Origin: HyVt-477 sp965224605 | Lineage (GTDB): Bacteria; Pseudomonadota; Gammaproteobacteria; Thiotrichales; Thiotrichaceae | DNA: 64,000 nt | Reading direction: 5' to 3' | NCBI GenBank assembly: GCA_965224605.1 | Contig: CBDCZP010000004.1 | Location: 1 to 64,000, forward strand | Shown here: positions 8,655 through 17,251 of the stretch, in pieces | Position numbering within the stretch: position 1 is the first letter of the stretch | How the letters are laid out: each line of letters opens with the position of its first letter | Translations under genes and position numbers: made by a program | The notes under the pieces: generated by a model | What the model was told of the DNA's origin: nothing | What the model saw: the letters and a program-made list of their open reading frames with translations, nothing else | Databases searched by the model: none

Positions 8655-8870
8655 TCACACCTCTACCTTGTCTGGTATCCCGTTTTCTCCTAGTGATCGG
8701 ATATACTCAGCACTCCAGACGCTTACACGCTTACCGTATTTAATAGGTCTTTTGATCTTGCCTTCTGCTACATACTTCCAAAAGGTTGATAGTGCTATTG
8801 CTAGATGTGGCGCGGCTTGATTAGCTCTTACGTTGCCAGTAGTGGGGAATGTTTCTTGATGTTGTGCCAT
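8655..8870 (-). CDS. alpA: AlpA-like regulator / excisionase
   Basis: 71 aa. The region HLAIALSTFWKYVAEGKIKRP, then KYGKRVSVWSAEYIRSL, is the MerR/AlpA-type helix-turn-helix used by island regulators and excisionases: the recognition helix is followed by a short wing with the W-S-x-E-x-I core. In PICIs and CP4-57, AlpA activates integrase or replication genes and excision. It is the first gene of the leftward operon, with a 250-bp upstream region that carries repeated half-sites (8923-9095). Confidence 0.8.
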   Translation of the reverse strand: MAQHQETFPTTGNVRANQAAPHLAIALSTFWKYVAEGKIKRPIKYGKRVSVWSAEYIRSLGENGIPDKVEV

Positions 8871-8922
8871 GTTTGCCTTTATGTGTTGATGGATTATCAG
8901 ACACGATTAAAGCAGTTGTGTT

Positions 8923-9095
8923 TTGCTTCTAAGCCTTAGCGTATTGCTACTAAGCTTAACCGCAAAAATAATTATTAATACTGTTTGTCATCTTGGTTAT
9001 TTTTATTTATTTTCAATAACTTATTTGCAGGATAGAAAAGTGAATTAAATTAATAAATACCATTTTCTGGGTTTGCTACTAAGCCTTAGTAGCAA
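8923..9095. promoter_or_regulatory. Repeated half-sites and 23-bp palindrome (operator or origin)
   Basis: A perfect palindrome with 11-bp arms (TTGCTACTAAG, central C, CTTAGTAGCAA) lies at 9073-9095. Two related direct copies lie at 8923-8941 (TTGCTTCTAAGCCTTAGCG) and 8944-8962 (TTGCTACTAAGCTTAACCG). The stretch between is AT-rich with no gene. No T-run follows the palindrome, so a terminator is less likely than binding sites for AlpA, the winged-helix protein or the replication initiator, or an AT-rich replication origin with iterons. Confidence 0.6.
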
Positions 9096-9120
9096 TTTAA
9101 GCTCTTAGCGTTAAAAATCA

Positions 9121-9984
9121 TTAATATTTTTTTCTGGTTTTTGATAGGGTACTTGAAAATGAGTCACGTGATAATTTTTGCTCAGTGCCTCCTTTGCTTT
9201 TCCATAAGATTTCATCGTCTGTTATTTCTTGTATAACACTCACTCCCTCTTCATCTTGTAGTTTTTTCCAGACTTCCTTTCCCCCAGGTTTTTGTTTTTC
9301 ATCTGTAACTAACGACTTATCCACCTTTGCAATTAATGCATGCAATTCATGTTTGCGTGTTGATGTGTTAGTTTTCGGCTTAAGCTTTCTTGCTGTATCT
9401 GGCTCTTGGTTGTCCTGCTTTTCACCTAGAATATGAGCTTTTACTCTATTGAATTCTTCACGGTTAAAGCCAATACAGTCACTAGTCGCCTTATAGATAA
9501 ACTTACTGGTAGACTGTAAAGGTTTATAGGTAATATCACGATAAAGAAAAAGCTCTGTACCAGCATCGCTTTTCTCTCCATAGATAATTGATTTCATTAG
9601 ATAGCTGTGAAAATCATCAATGATAAATATCAGTCTGCCTTTTTCATCTATCCTATCAATAGCTAATTCCTTTACATGCCCTTTCTTTCTTCCTGTTGTT
9701 TTATATTTTGAGCTAATGTCTACTATCTGGTTTTCAAGTTGAACGCCTTTATCACTAAACCTTTCATTGTCTTGTCGTAGCTTGTGTAGCTCCAATACTA
9801 AACCTTCCCTTACTTCATAATCCATTACAGAGACAGCATCAGCAGACTCAGTGAATACAGATAGAGATAGTTCGCCACGATTGAAGAAAGTTAAAATGTC
9901 ACCCCTTGACCAAACTCTTGTGTCATCCAGTTTATTAAGAGCTTTCAGCGCATCCTGTATAGTGTAGTAATCATGTTCAAACAT
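9121..9984 (-). CDS. Island protein of unknown function
   Basis: 287 aa from ATG 9984, which has GAAGG 7-8 bases upstream; the longer frame begins at a TTG at 10005. I recognise no domain. The N-terminus (YYTIQDALKALNK...VWSRGDILTFFNRGEL) looks like a small DNA-binding or sensor domain, and residues ~60-100 are helical. The C-terminal third has a basic linker (KLKPKTNTSTRK) and then ELHALIAKVDKSL...EVWKKLQ and ILWKSKGG, a compact C-terminal domain seen in many prophage-type hypotheticals. It lies between alpA and the integrase, with a palindrome 25 bp after its stop, so it may be a separate transcript and is a candidate master repressor or activator. Confidence 0.7.
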   Translation of the reverse strand: MFEHDYYTIQDALKALNKLDDTRVWSRGDILTFFNRGELSLSVFTESADAVSVMDYEVREGLVLELHKLRQDNERFSDKGVQLENQIVDISSKYKTTGRKKGHVKELAIDRIDEKGRLIFIIDDFHSYLMKSIIYGEKSDAGTELFLYRDITYKPLQSTSKFIYKATSDCIGFNREEFNRVKAHILGEKQDNQEPDTARKLKPKTNTSTRKHELHALIAKVDKSLVTDEKQKPGGKEVWKKLQDEEGVSVIQEITDDEILWKSKGGTEQKLSRDSFSSTLSKTRKKY

Positions 9985-10085
9985 AAGCACACCTTCATAG
10001 TGCAACCTTCAAATAAAATCACACTGTCAGACTGGATGAAGGTATCCAGCTTTTCAGGAGCTACCCTAGACAGTGCAATACTCTT

Positions 10086-11303
10086 TTATAGTGCTTTCTT
10101 CAATGGCACTACGTTTGCATTTCCAGCTTTGAGGCTGTCAAGATAATCAGCCCATTGTTGCATCATTGCTGTACGTTCAGGCATGTATTCAGCACGATTG
10201 TAAGCGGCTCTCACTTTGTTACGTTCAGCATGTGCAAGCTGTCTTTCAATCACATCTGGCTTGAATCCCTGCTCATTGAGTAATGTACTTGCCATTGCTC
10301 TAAAGCCGTGTGCTGTTAATTCTTCCTTGGTGTAACCCATGCGTCTAAGTGCCGCGTTTATGGTGTTCTCACTCATTGGGCGTGATCTGGTACGGATTGA
10401 CGGGAATACATAGCTACCATTACTAGTGAATGGTTTAATGCCTTCTAGTAGCTCTAAGGCTTGATTGCTCAAAGGGACTATGTGTTCATCCTTCATTTTC
10501 ATCTTGCTTGCAGGTATGCACAATTCAGCTTTATCAAAATTAAGCTCTGACCATTCCATATGTCTTAGTTCAGTAGGTCGAAGGAATAACATAGGGGCAA
10601 GCTTGAGAGCATATCTAGTTGCGATTTCGCCTTCATAGTCATCAATAGCTCGTAACAATCCACCTATCTTTTCAGGATCGGTAATTGTGGCGAAGCTTTT
10701 ACTTATGGCTGGAGTTAATGCGCCTTGTAGATCGGCTGATACGTCACGTTCTGCACGTCCTGAAACAATGGCGTATCTGAATATTTGTCCACAATGTTGT
10801 TTAACTTTCAAAGCGGTATGGTGTACGCCTCTTGATTCCATTCTCCTTAGTACTGCCAAAAGCTCAGGGGCGCTTATATCAACAATGGGTCTAGTGCCAA
10901 TCCACGGATAGATATTATTTCTTAAGCGGCTTGTTACATTACTGTAATGACTTGTAGACCAGACGCCTTTTTTCTTTTCAATCCATTCCTCTGCGATTGC
11001 CTGAAAACTGTCCTCTGCTTGTTGTGCCGCTTTTAGTTTATCCAGTTTCCTTTGATAAGCAGGATCAATACCATCAGATAGCTGCTTACGTGCTTCCTGA
11101 TGCGCCTCTCTTGCTTGTTTGAGTGATAAATCTGGGTATACGCCTAAAGCCAAGGTCTTTTGTTTGCCAGAAAAACGATATTGATAGTGCCAATACTTGC
11201 CGCCAGATGGCTTGACCAATAGAACTAAGCCGTGACCGTCACTAAGTTTGTACAGCTTCTCTTTAGATTTTGCATTCTTGATGCTGGTAGCCGTAAGTTT
11301 CAT
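10086..11303 (-). CDS. int: Tyrosine-type integrase (P4-like)
   Basis: 405 aa, the usual length for P4-type island integrases. There is an N-terminal DUF4102 arm-binding domain (KLSDGHGLVLLVKPSGGKYW), a SAM-like core-binding domain (~100-190) and a catalytic domain with Arg in FLRPTELRHMEW, HGFRAMAST (His-x-x-Arg), QLAHAERN, and the nucleophile Tyr in RAAYNRAEYMP. It lies immediately beside tRNA-Arg, transcribed away from it, and probably recombines the tRNA 3' end with its circular copy. The ATACCAAC arm-site cluster covers its start region, so it is probably autoregulated. It looks intact. Confidence 0.95.
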   Translation of the reverse strand: MKLTATSIKNAKSKEKLYKLSDGHGLVLLVKPSGGKYWHYQYRFSGKQKTLALGVYPDLSLKQAREAHQEARKQLSDGIDPAYQRKLDKLKAAQQAEDSFQAIAEEWIEKKKGVWSTSHYSNVTSRLRNNIYPWIGTRPIVDISAPELLAVLRRMESRGVHHTALKVKQHCGQIFRYAIVSGRAERDVSADLQGALTPAISKSFATITDPEKIGGLLRAIDDYEGEIATRYALKLAPMLFLRPTELRHMEWSELNFDKAELCIPASKMKMKDEHIVPLSNQALELLEGIKPFTSNGSYVFPSIRTRSRPMSENTINAALRRMGYTKEELTAHGFRAMASTLLNEQGFKPDVIERQLAHAERNKVRAAYNRAEYMPERTAMMQQWADYLDSLKAGNANVVPLKKAL

Positions 11304-11305
11304 TT

Positions 11306-11368
11306 GTTGGTATCTCTTTTGCTGGTATCAGGAAGTACCAACAGTTATACCAACAGTTTTGTTGGTAT
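11306..11368. promoter_or_regulatory. Integrase arm-type sites over int promoter
   Basis: Copies of GTTGGTAT/ATACCAAC lie at 11306-11313, 11347-11354 and 11361-11368, with near copies at 11321-11328 (GCTGGTAT) and 11335-11342 (GTACCAAC). The pair at 11347-11368 forms a perfect inverted repeat with 9-bp arms and a 4-bp centre. The same octamer occurs twice inside the left end. The sites start 2 bp upstream of the int ATG, so integrase binding would occlude its own promoter. Confidence 0.6.
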
Positions 11369-11467
11369 GTCAATAGACCTTTATAGACTACCTTGGATTG
11401 TAAATTCCGTATAAGTGTTTGTGTGTATGGGATTGGTGGGCTTATCTAGATGTTGAGAAGTGCTTGT

Positions 11468-11489
11468 ATGGCGTCCCAAGGAGGAATCG
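11468..11489. other. attR: tRNA-Arg 3' end
   Basis: The second copy of the 22-bp border repeat. It falls inside the 3' end of the complete tRNA-Arg gene, from the encoded CCA into the T arm. The element lies on the 3' side of the tRNA, so the tRNA stays intact after integration. Confidence 0.88.
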
Positions 11490-11545
11490 AACCCCCGACC
11501 TACCCCTTAGGAGGGGGTCGCTCTATCCTGCTGAGCTATTGGGAC
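11469..11545 (-). tRNA. tRNA-Arg, anticodon CCU
   Basis: 77 nt including encoded CCA. The acceptor stem GTCCCAA pairs perfectly with TTGGGAC. The D arm is GCTC...GAGC. The anticodon stem ACCCC/GGGGT carries a loop CTCCTAA, so the anticodon is CCU. The T arm is GGGGG TTCGATT CCTCC, with one G-U pair. It reads AGG, a rare arginine codon in many gammaproteobacteria. Its 3' end is the integration site of the 5.5-11.5 kb element. Confidence 0.96.
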
Positions 11546-11581
11546 GCTGTGATGGTAAGTCTATCTAATTTATCTAAAGGC

Positions 11582-14140
11582 TTATAGTAGTTTTTTGAGT
11601 TGATAAAGCGCTTCAAGTGCTTTTCTGGGAGTAAGGTCATCAGGGTCGATGGCTGTCACTGCTTTTTTGATGGCGTCTGCTACTGCATCCGTTTCATCGC
11701 CAAAGCTTAGTGCTAAAGGCAGCGTTTCTCCCATTGAAGCTTCGTGTTTGCTTTGATTCTCTAGCATCTGTAAACGCTTGCGTGCTTCTTTGATGACATT
11801 GCTGGGTACTCCTGCAAGTTGTGCGACTTGCAAGCCGTAGCTTTGATTGGCGGGGCCTTCTTTTACGCTGTGTAGAAAGATGATTTTATCGCCATGTTCT
11901 GCGGCATTGATGTGTACGTTATATACATACTGATTTAATTCATCTAATTGAGTGAGTTCAAAATAGTGGGTTGCAAAAAGGGTGAAGGAGCGAGTGTTAT
12001 TCGCCAGATGTTCTGCAAATGCCCACGCTAGAGAAAGGCCATCGAAGGTGCTTGTTCCGCGTCCAATTTCATCCATCAATACTAGGCTGTTGGCAGTCGC
12101 ATTGTTGAGGATATTGGCCGCTTCTGTCATTTCTACCATAAAGGTAGAGCGTCCGGTGCTAAGATCGTCGTGCGCACCGATACGGGTAAAGATACGATCA
12201 ATTGGGCCGATGACGGCACTGTCGGCGGGTACGTAGCTACCTATGCATGCCATCAGTGCGATAATGATGGTTTGCCGCATGTAGGTTGATTTTCCGCCCA
12301 TGTTTGGACCTGTGATCATGAGCATGCGGCGTTCACTATGCAATTCCACATCGTTGGGCACAAAAGGGGTATCTAGCGTTTGTTCTACAACCGGATGTCT
12401 GCCTGCTTTGATGATTAAACCGGGTTGCTCGCTCATGGTCGGTGCATTGTAATTAAGACGGGTAGCACGTTCTGCAAAGCAAGCGAGCACGTCCGTTTCA
12501 GCTAGATACTGGGCAGTTGTGCGAAGCATGGGGACTTCTGTGGCTAATTCCAATAGCAGTGTTTCGTAAAGATATTTTTCACGCGCTAGTGAACGTTCTT
12601 TTGAGGACAGCACTTTGTCTTCAAACTTTTTTAGTTCAGGAATGATGAAGCGTTCGACGGCTTTTAAAGTTTGTCTGCGAATGTAATCAGCTGGCACGTT
12701 ATCCGATTGAGAACGCGGAACTTCAATGTAATAGCCATGCACACGGTTGTAGGCTACTTTTAAGTTTTGCAGTCCACTGCGTTCTTTTTCTCTAGTTTCT
12801 AGTTCTAATAAATAAGATTCGGAATTGGCTCTTAAGGCTCTTAATTCATCAAGTTCTACATCATAACCCTGGGCAATGACACCGCCGTCTCTTATCAAAA
12901 CGGGCGGGTTTTCGATGATGGATCTTTGCAGTAAATCAAGTAGGTCGTTGTGAGGATTCAGAGCCGTTACGATTTTTTCTATGTGCGGATTGGATATGTT
13001 TGCTAACACCTTTTTTATAGTAGGAATAGCGGCTATTGAATTCCCCAGTGTCGATAAATCTCGCGGCCGCGCAGAACCGATGGCTATACGTGAACTGATG
13101 CGTTCTATGTCGCCGATAGCGGTTAATTCAGTTTGCAGGTCTTGATAGCGGTACTGGTCAATCAGGCTACCCGTTGCCTGATGTCGGTTGCGTAGAATGG
13201 TTTGATCGCGCAGTGGCTTGTTCAGCCAACGTCTGAGCATGCGCCCACCCATTGCAGTAACAGTGCTATCTAAAACCGATACCAGCGTGTTTTTGTGTTC
13301 GCCTAACAAGCTGTGTTCCAGTTCTAAATTGCGCCGAGTGGCGGCATCAAGGATGATGCCTTCTTCGCTACGTTCAACTTGTAGGCTATTGATATGGGGT
13401 AGGGCGGTTCGCTGGGTTTCGTTGACATAACCAATGAGTACACCAGCGGCAATAATAGCTAGTGGCATATCTTCGCAGCCAAACCCCGATAAATCTTTGG
13501 TTTTTAGCTGCTTTAGTAAAAGCTGGTTTGCGGTATCTAAGTCAAAATGCCAAGGTGCTCGTGATGTCAGCGTGTGATGATCTGCGATAGCAGGTTTGCT
13601 ATCTTCTTCATAAAGAATTTCTGCGGGCTGCAAGCGCTCAATCTCATTAGCAAGCTCAGTGGCATCGTTGATATTTTGGATCATAAAGCGACCACTGGAA
13701 AGGTCGATACTAGCGAGTGCATAGCGCTGCTCTTGTGCTGCTATGGCTGTGAGTAAGTTGTCTTGTCGCTCTGCTAGGAGGAATTCGTCGGTAACGGTTC
13801 CGGGGGTAAGAATGCGGGCTATTTGACGTTCAACAGGCCCTTTACTGGTTGCAGGGTCACCTGTTTGTTCGCAGATAACAACGGCTTCTCCCAGTTTTAA
13901 TAAACGCGATAAGTATTGCTCCGCAGCATGATGAGGCACACCTGCCATGGGAATAGGCTCACCACTAGCTTTGCCTCTGGCAGTAAGAGTAATATCTAAT
14001 AGTTTGGCGGCACGTTTAGCATCATCAAAAAATAGTTCGTAGAAATCTCCCATGCGATAAAACATAAGAGTGTCGGGGTATTCTGCTTTGATGCGTAAAT
14101 ATTGCTGCATCATGGGGGTATGTTGAGAGTTTTGCGCCAT
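11582..14140 (-). CDS. mutS: DNA mismatch repair protein MutS
   Basis: 852 aa, the normal length. The N-terminal mismatch-recognition domain has the MGDFYELF motif with the Phe-x-Glu element (residues ~31-38). Connector, lever and clamp domains follow, and the ATPase domain has Walker A ITGPNMGGKSTYMRQ, Walker B LVLMDEIGRGTSTFDG and the trans-acting loop. A C-terminal dimerisation helix region is present. It recognises mismatches and small loops and recruits MutL. It is transcribed toward tRNA-Arg, with ~36 bp between them. It appears intact, so no mutator phenotype is implied. Confidence 0.98.
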   Translation of the reverse strand: MAQNSQHTPMMQQYLRIKAEYPDTLMFYRMGDFYELFFDDAKRAAKLLDITLTARGKASGEPIPMAGVPHHAAEQYLSRLLKLGEAVVICEQTGDPATSKGPVERQIARILTPGTVTDEFLLAERQDNLLTAIAAQEQRYALASIDLSSGRFMIQNINDATELANEIERLQPAEILYEEDSKPAIADHHTLTSRAPWHFDLDTANQLLLKQLKTKDLSGFGCEDMPLAIIAAGVLIGYVNETQRTALPHINSLQVERSEEGIILDAATRRNLELEHSLLGEHKNTLVSVLDSTVTAMGGRMLRRWLNKPLRDQTILRNRHQATGSLIDQYRYQDLQTELTAIGDIERISSRIAIGSARPRDLSTLGNSIAAIPTIKKVLANISNPHIEKIVTALNPHNDLLDLLQRSIIENPPVLIRDGGVIAQGYDVELDELRALRANSESYLLELETREKERSGLQNLKVAYNRVHGYYIEVPRSQSDNVPADYIRRQTLKAVERFIIPELKKFEDKVLSSKERSLAREKYLYETLLLELATEVPMLRTTAQYLAETDVLACFAERATRLNYNAPTMSEQPGLIIKAGRHPVVEQTLDTPFVPNDVELHSERRMLMITGPNMGGKSTYMRQTIIIALMACIGSYVPADSAVIGPIDRIFTRIGAHDDLSTGRSTFMVEMTEAANILNNATANSLVLMDEIGRGTSTFDGLSLAWAFAEHLANNTRSFTLFATHYFELTQLDELNQYVYNVHINAAEHGDKIIFLHSVKEGPANQSYGLQVAQLAGVPSNVIKEARKRLQMLENQSKHEASMGETLPLALSFGDETDAVADAIKKAVTAIDPDDLTPRKALEALYQLKKLL

Positions 14141-14242
14141 GCAGCAGAATGTAGCAGATTGGAATGCTGATTTACATCTTAATATTTATGCAGAGGGTTA
14201 TGTAGATACTATATAAAATGCCATATAGATACTGCGCAGATA

Positions 14243-15667
14243 CTATGCAGGCAGACGTAAACGAACTCTTGCCCCTACTTGAGGCGAAACGAGTAGCTCG
14301 ATGGTGCCACCCGTTGCTTCTACAATTTCAGTACATACCGCGAGACCTATACCCTGGCCTTCGGTTTTACTGTCTGCTCGAATACCGCGTTTGAGCAGTT
14401 TGGAAGGATTATTATCGGGAAAACCCATACCGTCATCATCAATATTGATAATGATGTGGCTACCATCGAGTTGAGCATTCACTTCAACAAGCTGTTCACA
14501 AAAACGACATGCATTGTTGAGCAGATTACCAAAAAGCTCTAATAGATCATTATCATCCATACGAACGTTGATCTCTTTTTCTACTTTGATGTCTAGTTCG
14601 AAGTTCTTATCATGATAAACCTTCTGTAATGATTCCTTCAAGCGGATAAGCACAGGTTTTACCGCACTAGGGCTGATCATTGCATGATGATTGGTTACCA
14701 CTGCCCGTCTCAACTGATAGGATACAATATCCTTCATGTTTTCTAGCTGGGTCGATATCCCTTTTATAGCCGGACTTTTTTCAGGATTCTTATCAGCTTG
14801 ATCAATATAGCCTTGAATGGCTGCCAAAGGTGTCTTTAAGCTGTGTGCCAAGTCATCCAACGCATCACGGTAACGTCGTTTTTGTCCCACCTCATACTGA
14901 ACTAGGGCATTGATAGTGCCTTTGATAGGCATCAGCTCATCAGGGTAAGGATTCGAAATCGTTTCTTGATCACCTGATTCCAGCCGCTTGATTTCTTCTT
15001 CGAAGTCTTTAATAGGTGAGATTACCCAATAACTGGTTGCCAACTGAGCGAGTAAAACCAGCATGGCAGAAGCGCTAAACAGGATAATCAGATGAGAGCG
15101 TATTGCTTGTTCATCCTCGTCAAGATTACCGGATGATTTTGCGATAACTAGTTGGTATCTTCCATGTGGAGAATGTGCAAAGCCATAGGCGAAAACGATA
15201 TGTTTGTTTTCGTTTGCTAATTCAAGATCAGTATTTTCTGGTTTAAGTTTTTCAATCACATCATGATTGGGGGCAACGGAAATAGGGTAGGTGTACAGTG
15301 TGCTTTCTAAGTCTATGGTAGAGAAGGCGGTGTTACCTAGGTTTACATCAGGATCAATACTATGCCAATGTATGATTTTGGTGTTGGTATCTTGTATGTA
15401 AGCAGTGGTACCTTCAATAGCATCACTAAAGTTATGATCGTTAAAAAAAACGTTGAGATCAGTACGAGTCTCTGAATCTATAGTGAATTTACCTTTCTCG
15501 AAATTGATATAGCCGAGTAGATCAAAGCCAATATCTTTTAATCGTTCTTTTTCGTTTTCAAGGTGTTGGTTGCTGATAAATGTAGACAGCAATAGACCGA
15601 GTATAAAAATACTGCCCATGATGATCGCAAATGAGCTTACGAGCTGTCGGGCACGCAGAGAATTCAT
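14243..15667 (-). CDS. Sensor histidine kinase, PhoQ-like
   Basis: 474 aa. It has two transmembrane segments (~13-33 and ~191-216) flanking a ~155-residue periplasmic sensor, then a HAMP-like linker. The HisKA box is DLAHSLKTPLAAIQG with the phosphoacceptor at His275, and the HATPase domain has FGNLLNNACRF (N box), DDGMGFPD (G1) and GQGIGLAVCTEI (G2). The layout and the HSLKTPLA box resemble PhoQ-type kinases. It overlaps the response regulator by 4 bp and is last in a PepSY-regulator-kinase set. The ligand is unknown; Mg2+, cationic peptides or envelope state are family precedents. Confidence 0.92.
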   Translation of the reverse strand: MNSLRARQLVSSFAIIMGSIFILGLLLSTFISNQHLENEKERLKDIGFDLLGYINFEKGKFTIDSETRTDLNVFFNDHNFSDAIEGTTAYIQDTNTKIIHWHSIDPDVNLGNTAFSTIDLESTLYTYPISVAPNHDVIEKLKPENTDLELANENKHIVFAYGFAHSPHGRYQLVIAKSSGNLDEDEQAIRSHLIILFSASAMLVLLAQLATSYWVISPIKDFEEEIKRLESGDQETISNPYPDELMPIKGTINALVQYEVGQKRRYRDALDDLAHSLKTPLAAIQGYIDQADKNPEKSPAIKGISTQLENMKDIVSYQLRRAVVTNHHAMISPSAVKPVLIRLKESLQKVYHDKNFELDIKVEKEINVRMDDNDLLELFGNLLNNACRFCEQLVEVNAQLDGSHIIINIDDDGMGFPDNNPSKLLKRGIRADSKTEGQGIGLAVCTEIVEATGGTIELLVSPQVGARVRLRLPA

Positions 15668-16350
15668 GCAGCATGAATTCTCGGCAAGGTGAATCGATAC
15701 CCTCGTCCACGTAATGTTTCAATAGGTTTTAAAGAATTGTTGGGATCTAGTTTGATGCGGAGTCGTCTGATAAAGACCTCTATGACATTAGAGTCACGAT
15801 CGGAGTCATCGTCATACATTTTTTCGGTCAATTCTGTTTTGGATATCACTTTGCCCGCATGCAGCATTAAATGTTCAATTACTTTGTATTCATAAGCCGT
15901 TAGAATGACTTCTTCATCGTGCAAGAAGACACGTTGTTCGGAGGTGTTTAGTTTTACCGGCCCACAGATCATTTCTGAGGCTGCCCAACGACCTGTTCTA
16001 CGCAGTAATGCGCGAACCCGGGCAAGCAATTCTTGAGAATAAAAAGGTTTTTCGACATAATCGTCCGCACCTGCTTCCAGACCTTCAACTTTGCTTTGCC
16101 AGCGACTACGCGCGGTAAGAATCAAGATGGGATAATCCAAGCCTTTTGCACGAATATTTTTGATAATATCGATGCCATCAATTTCAGGCAAACCTAAATC
16201 TATAATAGCCACATCAATGGGGTAATCAAGGGCATAGTGTAGTCCCATTTTCCCATCAGCCGCGGTATCAACTACAAAGCCTGTCTTTTTTAGTTCTTGT
16301 TTGACTTGCTCGCGAATATCGCTATCGTCTTCTACTATTAGTATTCTCAT
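15664..16350 (-). CDS. OmpR-family response regulator, PhoP-like
   Basis: 228 aa. The receiver domain has the acidic pair ED(D) at 7-9, phosphoacceptor Asp51 in AIIDLGLPEIDG, Thr in LILTARS and Lys in YVEKPF. The C-terminal winged helix carries VILTAYEYKVIEHLM and ends ETLRGRGYRFTLP, typical of the OmpR/PhoP class. Its stop overlaps the start of the kinase gene (ATGA), so the two are translationally coupled. Confidence 0.95.
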   Translation of the reverse strand: MRILIVEDDSDIREQVKQELKKTGFVVDTAADGKMGLHYALDYPIDVAIIDLGLPEIDGIDIIKNIRAKGLDYPILILTARSRWQSKVEGLEAGADDYVEKPFYSQELLARVRALLRRTGRWAASEMICGPVKLNTSEQRVFLHDEEVILTAYEYKVIEHLMLHAGKVISKTELTEKMYDDDSDRDSNVIEVFIRRLRIKLDPNNSLKPIETLRGRGYRFTLPRIHAA

Positions 16351-16554
16351 GTACTCTTCTCATGGTTTTATCAGCGATGTTGTAAGATATCTCTTTATAG
16401 ATAGAGACGGCTGTTTCTTCTAGTAACAATTAGTGTAGCCCCAGATGTATGATATACCTTAACAATTTTTAGCCTAATGGTGCAAGATAAATAAGCAGAT
16501 TATAGGTAAAAAGTAAGTAAAAAAAGTGGTTTAGAGCACTCATGATTTTTGTGC

Positions 16555-16594
16555 AAAAAACAACCCCTGATCGCTGTCTAGACAATCAAGGGTT
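16555..16594 (-). terminator. Rho-independent terminator after the PepSY gene
   Basis: Arms AACCCCTGAT (16562-16571) and ATCAAGGGTT (16585-16594) pair with one mismatch. On the minus strand the stem is followed by TTGTTTTTT. It lies 70 bp downstream of the PepSY gene and ahead of the response regulator, so the PepSY gene probably has its own short transcript. Confidence 0.7.
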
Positions 16595-16664
16595 TAGGTG
16601 GTTTCGTCTGAGAAGCTCAGGAGAACAACTGATGACTTATTCAGAGATTCCTTAAGTTAAGAGG

Positions 16665-16979
16665 TTACTTTTTTTTGCATCCAACGTGGATCAGAAATAA
16701 TTCACCTTTTCTGTCGATGAATTTAACGTGATGACAATCGTTTCCGCGGGCTTTATAACGTTTTCTTACCGATAAAATACGTCCGCTGAACTTTTTCTTC
16801 ACGGCGGTGATGATTTCAAATTTTGATGCGGGTTTGCTTGGGTCTACCTTATACAAGATGGCAAACGGTATTGATTTGGATGTTGAAGCTATTGCGGTGT
16901 TTGATCCTGCAAACAATGTTATCAGCAGAATGCTAGCTACAGTTGTTTTGTTGCGCAAAATGACGCTTAAAGAGTACAT
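16665..16979 (-). CDS. Small secreted PepSY-domain protein
   Basis: 104 aa from ATG 16979, which has GGGGA 8 bases upstream; the longer frame starts at TTG 16991. A signal peptide ends near SNTAIA-S. The rest reads as one PepSY-like unit: EIITAVKKKFSGRILSVRKR, then VKFIDRKGELFLIHVGCKKK, matching the PepSY pattern of a helix, a Gly turn and a strand pair. Such proteins are often encoded just upstream of PhoP/PhoQ-like pairs and are proposed periplasmic modulators of the sensor or of proteases. Two Cys residues flank the strand region. Confidence 0.75.
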   Translation of the reverse strand: MYSLSVILRNKTTVASILLITLFAGSNTAIASTSKSIPFAILYKVDPSKPASKFEIITAVKKKFSGRILSVRKRYKARGNDCHHVKFIDRKGELFLIHVGCKKK

Positions 16980-17251
16980 GATATTCCCCAAATTTAATTA
17001 GCCCTGCTGCTGTCATCGCTTTGCTATTGTTTCTTTCTAAGCTCTGCGACTTATATGTAAGCAGCCTTGCATAACTTTATACCATACTTAGCTTAATCGA
17101 ATATTAATGGGTATTTTAAATCCATGATATTTATTAATTATTTTTATAATAATGAGTGTTACATGAAAATGTGATTGATAAATGTTCACAAGGAGTCTGA
17201 CTAGGAGATTAGATGTTAGGACTAATGCCCGATACCCTGCGAGATTTATAA

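Larger units (their letters stand above)
5503..11489. mobile_element. ~6 kb integrated element, PICI-like phage satellite
   Basis: The borders are a 22-bp direct repeat (one mismatch) of the tRNA-Arg(CCU) 3' end. All genes are leftward on the minus strand: integrase beside the tRNA, unknown 287-aa protein, AlpA-like regulator, winged-helix protein, Gp2/YagK-YfjJ-like replication protein, two terminase small-subunit-like proteins, and a membrane protein at the far end. There are no capsid, tail, portal, large terminase or lysis genes, so it cannot package itself. The order int-alpA-rep-terS is that of phage-inducible chromosomal islands of Gram-negative bacteria. At ~6 kb it is shorter than most described members. 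Satellite status is inferred from gene content; no helper phage is in the window. Confidence 0.82.

Noticed and set aside
5503..11489. Decayed complete prophage
   Set aside because: No trace of capsid, portal, tail, large terminase or lysis genes, and the genes present look intact and tightly packed, which suits a satellite better.
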